Origin: Variovorax sp. Sphag1AA
Lineage (GTDB): Bacteria > Pseudomonadota > Gammaproteobacteria > Burkholderiales > Burkholderiaceae_C
Reading direction: 5' to 3'
Length of the DNA: 64,000 nt
NCBI RefSeq assembly: GCF_014192575.1
Contig: NZ_JACHYC010000006.1
Location: forward strand, 1-64,000
Shown: positions 54,149 through 64,000 of the stretch, piece by piece
Numbering within the stretch: position 1 is the first letter of the stretch
Layout: each line of letters starts with the position of its first letter
Notes under the pieces: generated by a model
What the model saw: only the letters and a program-made list of their open reading frames with translations
Database searches by the model: none
Told to the model about the DNA's origin: nothing
Program-made: the position numbers and the translations under genes

Positions 54149-55391
54149 CGGTTGCCTCCTCGACCGCGATGCGTCCCTTCCGGACGATCGTACGCCCAGG
54201 CTGCTGGCCAAACCAGTACGCAAGCTCCGCGCTATCGCGCAGTTGCCACAGGACGAAGTTCGCGGGTCTGCCGACGCCGATCGCGCCGTGCGTGTCCTGC
54301 AGGCCCAATGCGCGCGCTGCGTGGCGTGTGATGCCGGCAATCGCTTCGGGCACGGTCAGGCGGAACAACGTGCACGCCATGTTGGCCATCAGCAGCAGGC
54401 TCAACGCAGGCGAAGTGCCGGGATTGTGATCAGTCGAAACGGCCATCGGCACACCTGCAGCGCGCAGTGCATCGATGGGTGGAAGGTGTGTGTCACGCAG
54501 CGTGTAGTACGCGCCGGGCAGCAGCACAGCCGTGGTGCCGGCCTCGCGCATTGCCGTGATGCCGTCTGCCGAAAGATGCTCGATGTGGTCGCACGACAGT
54601 GCGCCGTAGCGTGCCGCAAGTGCCGCGCCCCCCATGTCCGACAGCTGCTCGGCATGCAGCTTGACCGGGAGGCCGAGCGCCTTCGCGGCCTGGAACACGC
54701 GCTCTGTTTCTTCCAGCGAAAAGGCGATGCGTTCGCAGAACACATCGACCGCATCCACGAGCCCTTCGGAAGCCAGCGCGGGCAGCATCTCCTTGCAGAC
54801 CAGATCGATGTAGTCGCTGCTGCGTCCCGCGTATTCGGGCGGCAGGGCGTGCGCGCCGAGGAAGGTGGTGCGCACGGTCACGCCATAGGCTTCGGCAAGT
54901 CGTCGCGCGACGCGCAACTGCTTGCGTTCATGTTCCAGTGCCAGCCCGTAGCCGGACTTGATCTCGATGGCGCACACGCCTTCGGCCAGCAGTTGTTCGA
55001 GCCTGCGGGTCGCCTGGGCGTAGAGCGCGTCTTCGTCCGCTTCGCGCGTGGCGCGTACCGAAGACACGATGCCGCCACCGGCCTTCGCGACTTCCTCGTA
55101 GGTCGCACCGGCGAGGCGCATCGCGAATTCGTTGGCGCGTTGTCCACCGTAGACCAGATGGGTGTGGCAGTCGACAAGACCCGGCGTGACGAGCGCATCG
55201 CCGCCGTCGAAACGCGGCAGCGTTGCGAAGTCGCCGGGCACCGCGTTGCCGGCACCGATCCAGGCGATCTTTCCCTGTGCCACCACGATAGCCGCATCGC
55301 CTTCGATGCTCTGTTCGCCTGCGAGCGCGCCCGGCGCGATGCGCAGATGACGCCACACGCCGTCGGCGCTGGGGAGTTCCGAGTGCTTCAT
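54141..55391 (-). CDS. hutI: imidazolonepropionase
   Basis: 416 residues from ATG 55391, typical for HutI. It opens imidazolone-propionate to N-formimino-glutamate. Metal and substrate residues appear in [47 protein letters not shown] and [11 protein letters not shown]. The gene lies 5 bases after hutD and overlaps hutF by eight bases. A 29-residue upstream extension is possible in frame but lacks homology. Confidence 0.95.
   Translation of the reverse strand: MKHSELPSADGVWRHLRIAPGALAGEQSIEGDAAIVVAQGKIAWIGAGNAVPGDFATLPRFDGGDALVTPGLVDCHTHLVYGGQRANEFAMRLAGATYEEVAKAGGGIVSSVRATREADEDALYAQATRRLEQLLAEGVCAIEIKSGYGLALEHERKQLRVARRLAEAYGVTVRTTFLGAHALPPEYAGRSSDYIDLVCKEMLPALASEGLVDAVDVFCERIAFSLEETERVFQAAKALGLPVKLHAEQLSDMGGAALAARYGALSCDHIEHLSADGITAMREAGTTAVLLPGAYYTLRDTHLPPIDALRAAGVPMAVSTDHNPGTSPALSLLLMANMACTLFRLTVPEAIAGITRHAARALGLQDTHGAIGVGRPANFVLWQLRDSAELAYWFGQQPGRTIVRKGRIAVEEATVA
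54155..54160 (-). promoter_or_regulatory. ribosome-binding site deciding the TTG start of hutF
   Basis: AGGAGG on the minus strand, a complete Shine-Dalgarno match, lies inside the last codons of hutI and six bases before TTG 54148. It is the reason for choosing this non-ATG start. Confidence 0.75.
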
Positions 55392-55396
55392 GGTGT

Positions 55397-55984
55397 TCAG
55401 CTCCCTGATGTTGTTGTCACCGACTCGAATCGCACCGCCACAAGGGCAGCATCTGCGTCGTTCGAAACCGCCTGCCATTCAGTCGGCTCGCCGTCCCACC
55501 AGACGCCCGAACCTGCTGCGCAATCGAGGTCGTTCAGCTGCCACCGCCCGCGAAGCGCCAGCAGAAGCCCGTGCGCCGCTGGGGCGATATCGGAGCGCTC
55601 GTGCAGCACGCGCACATCGGCGCGCAGCCGGCTGCGTCGCGACATCACGTTGAAGTCGGTGGACGTGCCGCCCAGCAGTTCGCAATTAATCGGCACGCCG
55701 CCGTCGAAGGCGAATGGCGTGTGCGGTACGTCCAGACGGTGATCGATTCGATGGTCCTGCGAGTGCAGTCGCACGCCTGCGCCGTCGAGCAGCATGATCA
55801 CGCGATCCACACCGTCGAAGGCCGAGAACGGCCCCGGACGGTCGATGGTCGCGATGCTCACGCGCCAGTCGAAGCGGTCCATGCCCGCGCCGGCCGGCGA
55901 ACACACGATCTCGCGCGTGACGCCGCCGCCGTTCTTCCACGGCGTGGCGGCGAGCGAAGCGATGTCGAAGCGGTGGAATGCCAC
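55397..55984 (-). CDS. hutD: HutD family protein
   Basis: 195 residues of the cupin-like HutD family: [18 protein letters not shown] at the start and [12 protein letters not shown] match it. HutD is not an enzyme of the pathway; in Pseudomonas it is thought to limit hut expression, perhaps by binding formimino-glutamate or another intermediate. Gaps of 19 bases to hutU and 5 to hutI place it inside the operon. Confidence 0.9.
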   Translation of the reverse strand: MAFHRFDIASLAATPWKNGGGVTREIVCSPAGAGMDRFDWRVSIATIDRPGPFSAFDGVDRVIMLLDGAGVRLHSQDHRIDHRLDVPHTPFAFDGGVPINCELLGGTSTDFNVMSRRSRLRADVRVLHERSDIAPAAHGLLLALRGRWQLNDLDCAAGSGVWWDGEPTEWQAVSNDADAALVAVRFESVTTTSGS

Positions 55985-56003
55985 GTCGCTTTGCTTCGCG
56001 TGC

Positions 56004-57725
<1,722 letters not shown>

Positions 57726-57763
57726 GGCGGATGTCCTTTCGGTGACGGAGCTTGTTCGGTGGA

Positions 57764-59314
57764 TCAGGCGTTGCTGGGCAGCATCGTGCGCACGGCTTCG
57801 GGCCACTGGCTCTGGCGAGCCCAGGTGCGCATGGCTTCGATGGAGGGCGCGAGGAAGCGGTCCTGGTCGATGAAGGCGACGCGCTCGCGGATGGCGGCGA
57901 ATTCGGCTTCGACGAGCGGCGAGCTCTTCGGGCCGCGCTTCAGTTCGATGCCTTGTGCAGCGGCCATGGCTTCGATGCCGACCACGACGGCGGTGTTCTG
58001 CACCATGTCTGCAAGACGGCGGCCGGCGAAGGTGGCCATCGACACATGGTCTTCCTGGTTGGCCGAAGTCGGCAGGCTGTCGACGCTGGCCGGATGCGCG
58101 AGCGACTTGTTCTCGGATGCGAGTGCCGCGGCCGTGACCTGCGCGATCATGAAGCCGGAGTTCACGCCGCCATCACGCACGAGGAAGGGAGGCAGGCCGG
58201 AAAGGCCGCTGTCGAGCAGCAACGCCATGCGGCGCTCGGAGATCGCGCCGATCTCGCTCACCGCGAGCGCGATGATGTCGGCCGCGAAGGCGACCGGCTC
58301 GGCGTGGAAGTTGCCGCCGGAGATGACGTCGCCGTTGTCGAAGACGAGCGGGTTGTCCGAAGCGGCATTGGCTTCGATGCGCAGAACGCGGGCCGCGTGC
58401 GCGAGGTTGTCGAGGCACGCGCCCATCACCTGCGGCACGCAGCGGATCGAATACGGGTCTTGCACGCGACCGCAGTCGGCGTGCGAAGGAACGATCTCGC
58501 TGCCATCGAGCACAGCGCGCATCGCAGCCGCGACAGCAATCTGGCCGGGCTGGCCGCGTGCGATGTGGATGCGGGCATCGAACGGCTTGATCGAGCCCTG
58601 AATCGCTTCGAGCGACAACGCGCCAGCCATGATGCCGGCCGCGAACACGTCCTCGGCGCCGAAGAGGCCCGCCAGCGCCAGCGCGGTCGACACCTGCGTG
58701 CCGTTGAGCAGTGCGAGGCCTTCCTTGGGGCCGAGCACGAAGGGCGCAATGCCGATGCGCTTGAGCGCTTCGGCGCCGCCGATCACTTCGCCCTGCGGCG
58801 TGGTGACTTCACCTTCTCCGATGATCACGCAGGCCAGATGGGCGAGCGGTGCGAGGTCGCCCGATGCGCCGACAGAGCCCTTCGACGGAATGCGCGGCAG
58901 CAAGCCTGCATTGCACAGCGCGAGCAGCGCATCGACGATTTCCGGACGCACGCCGGAGTGGCCGCGCGCCAGGCTCACCGCCTTGGTCGCCAGCACCAGT
59001 CGCACTACGCCGGCATCGAGCGGTTCGCCGGTGCCGCAAGCGTGCGAGAGCACGAGGTTGCGCTGCAGTTCGGCCAGGCGCTCGGTCGGGATGATGGTCT
59101 GCGCGAGCTTGCCGAAGCCGGTGTTGATGCCATAGACGACATCCCCCGACTCCACGATGTGACGGACCTTAGCCTGCGCCGTGAGAAGGCCGGCACGTGC
59201 CGACGGATCGAGCGAGAGCTGCACGCCGCCGGCATGCACGCGGCGCAGCGTCGCGAGGTCGACGTCGCCGGGCGTGAGCACGATCGGCTGGGTGGTGAGG
59301 GATGCGATGTCCAT
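57764..59314 (-). CDS. hutH: histidine ammonia-lyase
   Basis: 516 residues. The self-made MIO cofactor triad Ala150-Ser151-Gly152 is present in [14 protein letters not shown], with the active-site Tyr in [12 protein letters not shown] (residue 61). It splits histidine into urocanate and ammonia, the entry step of the hut route. A candidate HutC operator sits 14 bases upstream of its start, within the 65-base gap after hutC, so hutH may have its own regulated promoter. Confidence 0.96.
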   Translation of the reverse strand: MDIASLTTQPIVLTPGDVDLATLRRVHAGGVQLSLDPSARAGLLTAQAKVRHIVESGDVVYGINTGFGKLAQTIIPTERLAELQRNLVLSHACGTGEPLDAGVVRLVLATKAVSLARGHSGVRPEIVDALLALCNAGLLPRIPSKGSVGASGDLAPLAHLACVIIGEGEVTTPQGEVIGGAEALKRIGIAPFVLGPKEGLALLNGTQVSTALALAGLFGAEDVFAAGIMAGALSLEAIQGSIKPFDARIHIARGQPGQIAVAAAMRAVLDGSEIVPSHADCGRVQDPYSIRCVPQVMGACLDNLAHAARVLRIEANAASDNPLVFDNGDVISGGNFHAEPVAFAADIIALAVSEIGAISERRMALLLDSGLSGLPPFLVRDGGVNSGFMIAQVTAAALASENKSLAHPASVDSLPTSANQEDHVSMATFAGRRLADMVQNTAVVVGIEAMAAAQGIELKRGPKSSPLVEAEFAAIRERVAFIDQDRFLAPSIEAMRTWARQSQWPEAVRTMLPSNA

Positions 59315-59328
59315 GGGAGAAATCCTTC

Positions 59329-59341
59329 CTGTCTATACAAG
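59329..59341. promoter_or_regulatory. candidate HutC operator between hutC and hutH
   Basis: CTGTCTATACAAG, an imperfect palindrome sharing TGT-N-TA-N-ACA with the perfect palindromes at 62944 and 63037. Located just upstream of the hutH start. Confidence 0.6.
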
Positions 59342-59379
59342 TAGTGGCGTCAAAAAACGATGGTCGTGCCTGTCCTGCC

Positions 59380-60186
59380 TCAGCCGATGCTGGGGTTGCC
59401 GTCGGCGCGGAACCGGCTGCCGAGCCGGTAGCGCGTGGCGGGATGCAGGCAGCGCACCATCGTTACTGGGGTGGTGCGGGTCCAGGTGCGCCGCGTGAGC
59501 AGCAGGCAGGGCTCGGCCGCGGGCATGTCGAGGCGTTCGGCCTGCTCTGCCGTCGGCAGGACTGCATCGACCACATGCTCGATCTGGTCGAAGGGCACGT
59601 TGCGCACGAGGTATTCGCTCGGCGGGATGTCCGAGAAATCCTGCTCGAGGAAATCGGGCACCACGCGTGGATTGACGTAGCGGTCTTCGAGCTGCACCGG
59701 CACGTCGTTCTCGAGGTGCAGGCACACGGTGTGGAAGACGGACTCACCCGGCCGCAGGTCGAGCCACACCGCGACGTCCGGCGAGGCGGCGATGCGCTCG
59801 GCGACGAGGAATTCGCAGCGGTAGTCGTGGCCGCGCGCGCGAATCTCGCTCGCGATGTTGGCGATCTGCAGCAGCGTGGATTGCGGCTTGTTCTCCGCCA
59901 CGAAGCTGCCGACGCCGGCCACGCGCACGATGCGGCCCTGCTCCATCAACTCGCGCAGTGCGCGGTTGACGGTCATGCGGGCCACGCCGAACTGCGCGAC
60001 CAGTTCGCTTTCCGAAGGCAGGCGGTGGCCGGCCGGCCACGAGCCGTCCTGGATCTTGTGGGTGATGAAGGCCTTGACCTGCTCGTACAGCGCCATCGCA
60101 GGCATGGCCGAGTTCGCGGCGGTGCCCGTGGTGCGGGACGTCGTCGTGCGGTTCTCGGCGGTCTTGCGAAGGCTGGCGGCGGTCAT
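59380..60186 (-). CDS. hutC: histidine utilisation repressor HutC (GntR/UTRA family)
   Basis: 268 residues. A Ser/Thr-rich N-terminal extension of about 28 residues precedes a winged helix (ALYEQVKAFITHKIQDGSW to SESELVAQFGVARMTVNRALREL); the UTRA effector domain follows from about residue 110 (DRYVNPRVVPDFLEQDFSD). HutC represses hut genes and releases DNA on binding urocanate. It lies between the ABC importer genes and hutH, all on one strand. The related palindromes at 59329, 62944 and 63037 are its likely targets. Confidence 0.93.
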   Translation of the reverse strand: MTAASLRKTAENRTTTSRTTGTAANSAMPAMALYEQVKAFITHKIQDGSWPAGHRLPSESELVAQFGVARMTVNRALRELMEQGRIVRVAGVGSFVAENKPQSTLLQIANIASEIRARGHDYRCEFLVAERIAASPDVAVWLDLRPGESVFHTVCLHLENDVPVQLEDRYVNPRVVPDFLEQDFSDIPPSEYLVRNVPFDQIEHVVDAVLPTAEQAERLDMPAAEPCLLLTRRTWTRTTPVTMVRCLHPATRYRLGSRFRADGNPSIG

Positions 60187-60217
60187 GGCTCTCCTCTTTG
60201 AGGTCGTTCGGTAGGGC

Positions 60218-60997
60218 TCAGTGCTCGGCGGCGGCCATGGATTCGGCGCGGATCTCTTCGGTGAGGCGTGCCTTGATTTCCATGAACTCCGGCGAAGTCT
60301 TGATCGTGTAGTGGCGCGGATGCGGGAAGTCGACCGGGATCTCGGTCTTGATGCGTCCCGGCCGCGCGCTGAACACCGCGACCCGATTGGCCATGAAGAT
60401 GGCTTCGTCGATGTCGTGGGTCACGAAGAGTACCGTCTTGCGCGCCGATTCCCAGATGCCCAGGAGCAGTTCCTGCATCAGCACGCGGGTCTGGTTGTCC
60501 AGAGCGCCGAAGGGCTCGTCGAGCAGCAGCATCTTGGGGTCGTTGGCGAGCGCGCGCGCAATCGCGGTGCGCTGCTGCATGCCGCCCGAAAGCTGCTTGG
60601 GGAAGTGGTTCTCGAATCCGCGCAGGCCCACCTTGGCGATGAAGAAGTCGCTGCGCTCCTTCTGCTCGGCCTCGCTCATACCGCGCTCGCGCAGGCCGAA
60701 GCGGATGTTCTGGGCGATGGTGAGCCACGGGAAGAGCGTGTAGCTCTGGAACACCACGCCGCGGTCAGCGCCCGGTCCTTCGATGGTCTGGCCGTCGAGC
60801 AGCACGCGCCCTTCGGTCGGGTAGTCGAGCCCCGCGACGATGCGCAGCAGCGTGGACTTGCCGCAGCCCGAGGGGCCGAGGATGGTGACGAAGTCGTTCT
60901 CGCGCACTTCGAAGTCGATCGGCAGCAATGCCTGCGTCTTCTGGCCGCGCGTGCCGGTGAAGGTGCGCGAGACGCCGCGAATGGAAAGCTGGTTCAT
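60218..60997 (-). CDS. ABC transporter ATPase (nitrate/taurine-type) linked to hut
   Basis: 259 residues from ATG 60997, overlapping the permease stop by one base (TGATG). Walker A is LGPSGCGKSTL, the signature is LSGGMQQRTAIARAL and Walker B is KMLLLDEPFGALD. It is of the NitT/TauT type. Joined with the permease and binding protein upstream, and only 31 bases before hutC, it should energise uptake of histidine or urocanate. Frames extending upstream run into the permease and are not coding. Confidence 0.92.
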   Translation of the reverse strand: MNQLSIRGVSRTFTGTRGQKTQALLPIDFEVRENDFVTILGPSGCGKSTLLRIVAGLDYPTEGRVLLDGQTIEGPGADRGVVFQSYTLFPWLTIAQNIRFGLRERGMSEAEQKERSDFFIAKVGLRGFENHFPKQLSGGMQQRTAIARALANDPKMLLLDEPFGALDNQTRVLMQELLLGIWESARKTVLFVTHDIDEAIFMANRVAVFSARPGRIKTEIPVDFPHPRHYTIKTSPEFMEIKARLTEEIRAESMAAAEH

Positions 60998-61860
60998 CAG
61001 ATGGTGCTCCAGGCAAAGAGGCGGCGATTGATGCCCTTGAAGACGAAGTCGGAGACGAGCCCGATCACGCCGATGACGATGATCCCGAAGATGATCTGCC
61101 CGGTGTTCAAGAGCGCCTGGCTGTCGGTGATCATGTGGCCGATGCCCGACGACGAGCCGATCAGTTCCGCGACGATCACGTAGGTCCACGCCCAGCCGAG
61201 CACGAGGCGCAGCGTTTCGGCGATGCCGGGTGCAGCACCCGGAATCAGCACGCGCAGCACGATGCCGCGGCTCTTGGCGCCCAGCGTGTAGGCAGCCTCG
61301 ACCAGATCGCGACGCGCGCTGCCGACGGTGACGGCGACCATCAGCGTGATCTGGAAGACCGAGCCGATGAAGATCACGAGCAGCTTCTGCGCCTCCCCGA
61401 TGCCGGCCCACAGGATCAGCAGCGGAATGAAGGCCGACGCCGGCAGGTAGCGGCAGAACGAGACGAAGGGCTCGAAGAAGGCTTCGACGCTCTTCCACGT
61501 GCCCATCGCAATGCCCAGAGGCACCGCGACGATCGCGGCGAGCACGAAGCCGCCGAAGACGCGCCACACCGTCATGCCGATGTCGTGCGAGAAGTTGAAC
61601 TCGGTGAAGAGGCTCACGCCCTCCTTCATCATCGTGACCGGGCTGGCGAGGAAGGTCGGCGAGACGAAGCCGCCGAGCGTGAAGAAGCCCCAGACGACCA
61701 CGAAGACGACGAAGAAGCCGAGGCCGAGCATCCAGCGCGCACGCGCGCTGACGGGCTCCAGCGGGGCCAGCGCCCGGCGCCGACGGGGCGCCGCAGCAAC
61801 GGCGGCGGACCCGGCGGCGACCACCGGCTTGGATGAGTTCATGACAGGCGTCGCGCTCAT
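60997..61860 (-). CDS. ABC transporter permease (nitrate/taurine-type) linked to hut
   Basis: 287 residues. After a 30-residue cytoplasmic Ala/Arg-rich start there are about six helices with the EAA-type loop EAAYTLGAKSRGIVLRVLIPGAAPGI characteristic of SsuC/TauC-like permeases. It overlaps the ATPase gene by one base and follows the binding protein by 22 bases. Confidence 0.92.
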   Translation of the reverse strand: MSATPVMNSSKPVVAAGSAAVAAAPRRRRALAPLEPVSARARWMLGLGFFVVFVVVWGFFTLGGFVSPTFLASPVTMMKEGVSLFTEFNFSHDIGMTVWRVFGGFVLAAIVAVPLGIAMGTWKSVEAFFEPFVSFCRYLPASAFIPLLILWAGIGEAQKLLVIFIGSVFQITLMVAVTVGSARRDLVEAAYTLGAKSRGIVLRVLIPGAAPGIAETLRLVLGWAWTYVIVAELIGSSSGIGHMITDSQALLNTGQIIFGIIVIGVIGLVSDFVFKGINRRLFAWSTI

Positions 61861-61882
61861 GATGAATACCGCTCTTGATTGC

Positions 61883-62848
61883 TTACTTGATGAAGCTGGT
61901 GTCGAAGGTCGCGTTGAGGTCGTCAGGCGCCTTGCGGATCACGCCGGCCTCCAGCAGGATGCCTTGCGCATCCTTCATGAAGGGCACGATGTCGGTAGCA
62001 AAGAACTTCTGGTTGGCCGCCTTGTCGGACCAGCGCAGATAGGCCGACGACTTGGCGAACTGCTCGCCCGACTGCTTCACGGCGGCGCCCATGATGTCGT
62101 TCGACTTGGCCGGATCGGCCTTGATCATTTCCACGGCTTCGAAGTACGAATCGGCCAGCGCCTTTGCTGCCTTCGGGTTGGCCTTGAGCCACTTCGGGGC
62201 GCAGCCGACGGTGTCCATCACCATCGGGTAGTCGAGCGTGGTGGCGAGGATCTTGCCGGCGGTCGGGTTGGACCGCACGGTCGAGAGGTACGGCTCATAG
62301 GTCATCGCAGCGTCGTTCTGGCCGGCGACGAATGCCTGCGCGGCGGGTTGCGGTTCGAGGGACACCAGCTTCACGTCCTTCATGCTCATGCCGTTCTTGT
62401 TCAGCATCCATGCGAGCCCGAAGTACGGCGCGGTGCCCGGTGCGCTCACGCCGATCGCCTTGCCCTTGAGGTCGGCGAAGTTCTTGACGTCGTTGCGCAC
62501 CGCGAGGCCGTCGGCGCCGTAGGACTTGTCCATCTGGAAGATCTGCACGATCGGCACGCCATTGGCGTTCCAGGCCACATGGGTCTCGACGGTGGTCGCG
62601 GCGCACTGGATCGCTTCCGAGGCCAGCGCAAGGTGACGGTCCTTCTGCGGAATCATGCGCAGTTCGACGTCGAGGCCGTTCTTCTTGAAGATGCCGGCCT
62701 TGTCCGCGAGCGTGAGCGGCGCGAAGCCGGTCCAGCCGGACATGCCGAGGGCAATCTTGGTTTCCTGTGCGTTGGCGCTTGCCGCCATGCCCGCGATGCA
62801 TGCCGCTGCAGCGACCAGCGAAGCGATTTTTCCGACCGACTTGACCAT
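61883..62848 (-). CDS. ABC substrate-binding protein (NMT1/SsuA-like) linked to hut
   Basis: 321 residues from ATG 62848, which has AGGAGA six bases upstream; the longer frame from 62872 lacks this. Signal peptide (VKSVGKIASLVAAAACIAGMAASANAQ) followed by an NMT1/THI5-like fold: KIALGMSGWTGFAPLTLADKAGIFKKNGLDV. Proteins of this family bind taurine, nitrate, pyrimidine precursors and, in several hut clusters, possibly histidine or urocanate. It is the first gene behind two HutC-like palindromes. Confidence 0.88.
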   Translation of the reverse strand: MVKSVGKIASLVAAAACIAGMAASANAQETKIALGMSGWTGFAPLTLADKAGIFKKNGLDVELRMIPQKDRHLALASEAIQCAATTVETHVAWNANGVPIVQIFQMDKSYGADGLAVRNDVKNFADLKGKAIGVSAPGTAPYFGLAWMLNKNGMSMKDVKLVSLEPQPAAQAFVAGQNDAAMTYEPYLSTVRSNPTAGKILATTLDYPMVMDTVGCAPKWLKANPKAAKALADSYFEAVEMIKADPAKSNDIMGAAVKQSGEQFAKSSAYLRWSDKAANQKFFATDIVPFMKDAQGILLEAGVIRKAPDDLNATFDTSFIK

Positions 62849-62943
62849 CAAGGTTCTCCTGTTGCGTTTCAAAGGGTTCGGCTGGCTGGAGCCTGAAAAG
62901 GGGCAATTCCAGCAACGGGGCCGAGTTTCATTCGCTGCGATGC

Positions 62944-62959
62944 ACCTGTATATACAGGT
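62944..62959. promoter_or_regulatory. candidate HutC operator
   Basis: ACCTGTATATACAGGT, a perfect 16-base palindrome about 96 bases upstream of the importer start; its TGTATATACA core is the classic GntR/HutC-type operator. Confidence 0.75.
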
Positions 62960-63036
62960 TAACCCGAAAAGCCTGCCAAGATCAAGAGACGTTTCGCCCC
63001 TTCCCAGTGCGAGAAAGCGGTTTCACGCACCAAAAG

Positions 63037-63048
63037 CTGTCTAGACAG
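63037..63048. promoter_or_regulatory. second candidate HutC operator
   Basis: CTGTCTAGACAG, a perfect 12-base palindrome of the same TGT-N-TA-N-ACA type, 92 bases from the first; looping between the two is possible. Confidence 0.6.
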
Positions 63049-63120
63049 GGCTCGCACAACGAATATTCCGGCGTCGCAAGGCCCGTGCCAGCGACTCCTC
63101 AACAGGAGGGAGGGGGCTCT

Positions 63121-63151
63121 GCCTTTCTCTGTCATTTGATAGAGGAAAGGC
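63121..63151 (+). repeat. hairpin in the leader of the right-end gene
   Basis: GCCTTTCTCT (63121-63130) pairs with AGAGGAAAGGC (63141-63151) with a single bulged base and a 10-base loop. It lies 55 bases before ATG 63206. Function unknown; no T-run. Confidence 0.4.
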
Positions 63152-63205
63152 GCCATGGGTCGCCCTACATTGGCCCGCAGCACGCTTCGTGTGGGGAGAA
63201 GACCC

Positions 63206-64000
63206 ATGAGCTACGAGTGGAGAGCGGGCGCGGATCGGGCCGCGTTCGCGATTGCGCTTCTGGCCGCCGCGGCCCCCTGCGGGGCCCAGAGCACCGCCGA
63301 TCAGTTGAATCGGGCCTTGCTTGAAGGGCAGCCGACGCCGCAGGTCGCCGCACCGCCTGCGGCGCCGGCGGTGCCCCGCGCCAGCGTGCCTGCAATACCG
63401 CCCAGCCTCTCGCATGGGCCGACGCCACAGGATCCGGCACGACAGATGGCGACGGATGTGCAGGCCTTGCGAGCGCAGTACCAAGCGCGCTTCGCCGACC
63501 TGCAGGCCCGCTACCGCGCGAACCCCTCGCCGGAGGCTCGCAAGGCGGCGATGGCCGAGATGCAGGCCCTGCGGCAGGAAGAGGCAACCCGCATACAACA
63601 GGTCCGGGACAACTACCGGACGCAGACCGTTGCACGACGCGAAGAGTGGCGCCAGACATGCGACCAGGTTGCGGCATGGACCGCGAACATGCCAGCGCAG
63701 GATGCCGGTGGCGCGAGGCTTGGCCAGGCGCCCGAAGCCGACGTGATGACGTTGATCGAAGACTCGCGATTCCAGAGAGCGTTTGGCAAGCCGTATGCGC
63801 AGATGAGCGCGGAAGAGCTCAAGCCCTACCCCATCGCCCTCGGCCATTGCTTTACGAGCACCGGCCCGCTCGCTCAACTGGGGGTGCGCGAAAAGACCGC
63901 CGCGCTCACGGTCCTGAGCGCCCTCAACATGCCGCGGATCCAGGCGGCGGTGGCGCGTCAGCAGCAGACTGTGCGGGACCTCGGCGAGATGAGCGCCACG
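63206..64000 (+). CDS. secreted coiled-coil protein of unknown function, cut by the window end
   Basis: 265 codons from ATG 63206 (GGGGAGAA upstream) stay open to the last base, so the C-terminus is missing. A signal peptide (about residues 1-28, AAFAIALLAAAAPCGAQ) is followed by a Pro/Ala-rich linker, then a helical region (about 80-155) with heptad-like spacing (VQALRAQYQARFADLQARY, MAEMQALRQEEATRIQQVRDNY) suggesting a coiled coil. Beyond it is a compact domain with Cys in RQTCDQVAAW and GHCFTSTGPLA. I do not recognise the family. No neighbour explains it. Confidence 0.7.
   Translation, partial: MSYEWRAGADRAAFAIALLAAAAPCGAQSTADQLNRALLEGQPTPQVAAPPAAPAVPRASVPAIPPSLSHGPTPQDPARQMATDVQALRAQYQARFADLQARYRANPSPEARKAAMAEMQALRQEEATRIQQVRDNYRTQTVARREEWRQTCDQVAAWTANMPAQDAGGARLGQAPEADVMTLIEDSRFQRAFGKPYAQMSAEELKPYPIALGHCFTSTGPLAQLGVREKTAALTVLSALNMPRIQAAVARQQQTVRDLGEMSAT

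Larger units (their letters stand above)
62849..63205. other. intergenic control region of the hut/importer operon
   Basis: 357 bases without a gene between the leftward hut importer operon and the rightward unknown gene. It holds two palindromes (62944-62959 and 63037-63048) and a hairpin (63121-63151). A frame open across 62959-63207 on the minus strand has no coding signature. Confidence 0.7.

Noticed and set aside
54149-54340. ATG-initiated extension of hutF
   Set aside because: It lies entirely inside hutI in another frame, lacks homology and a ribosome-binding site; TTG 54148 has a perfect one.

Overview
The window is GC-rich DNA with dense, tightly packed operons and no phage, IS, CRISPR, rRNA or tRNA that I can see. 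Two Bug/TctC-type solute-binding proteins, a methionine synthase split into two genes, a SAH riboswitch in front of metH, a porin-glnK-amtB nitrogen operon and many short-gap catabolic operons point to a betaproteobacterium of the Burkholderiales, most likely a Variovorax-like member of the Comamonadaceae. This is inferred from gene content; no 16S is present.

Region by region. (1) 1-8805, + strand: homoprotocatechuate meta-cleavage genes (end of hpaE, then hpaD, hpaF, hpaH, hpaI) with an embedded Bug protein, followed without a break by an IlvD/Edd dehydratase, a second Bug protein, a class II aldolase-like protein and a PanE-like reductase. (2) 8822-17363: housekeeping and envelope genes (alr, lplT, an EamA exporter, a glutathione peroxidase) and glcE-glcF without glcD, preceded by an SMP-30 lactonase-like gene. 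(3) 17391-20472, - strand: porin-glnK-amtB with a sigma-54 promoter, an NtrC-like site and an intrinsic terminator. (4) 20483-23262: comM/yifB and an MFS permease.

(5) 23383-41167 is the most interesting part. A leftward run of twelve closely spaced genes starts at a divergent, operator-rich intergenic region (38220-38467). In order of transcription it encodes 6-hydroxynicotinate reductase (hnr), an ApbE-like UPF0280 protein, two PF06684 proteins, a branched-chain-type ABC importer, a Tat-exported nicotinamidase, the two subunits of a cytochrome-linked nicotinate dehydrogenase and a FAH-fold enzyme. Rightward from the same region run a ferredoxin-NADP reductase, a TetR regulator and an enamidase (ena). 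Together these predict nicotinamide -> nicotinate -> 6-hydroxynicotinate -> 1,4,5,6-tetrahydro-6-oxonicotinate -> 2-formylglutarate + NH3. This joins an aerobic, respiratory-chain-linked first oxidation to the reductive ring-opening chemistry known from Eubacterium barkeri, with no oxygenase. The flavin-transferase-like UPF0280 gene overlaps hnr, whose characterised homologue carries covalent flavin.

(6) 41177-44320: a three-gene lipid-linked glycosylation cassette (GT39-like, GT2, GtrA). (7) 44351-50719: split methionine synthase, with the cobalamin half under a SAH riboswitch; a PACE efflux/LysR pair and a frameshifted SH3-domain gene lie between the two halves. (8) 50774-62848, - strand: a full five-step histidine-utilisation operon using hutF and hutG, with a taurine/nitrate-type ABC importer, hutC, hutD and a HisC-like aminotransferase. 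Three related palindromes are candidate HutC operators. (9) 63206-64000: a secreted, coiled-coil-rich unknown protein that runs off the window.
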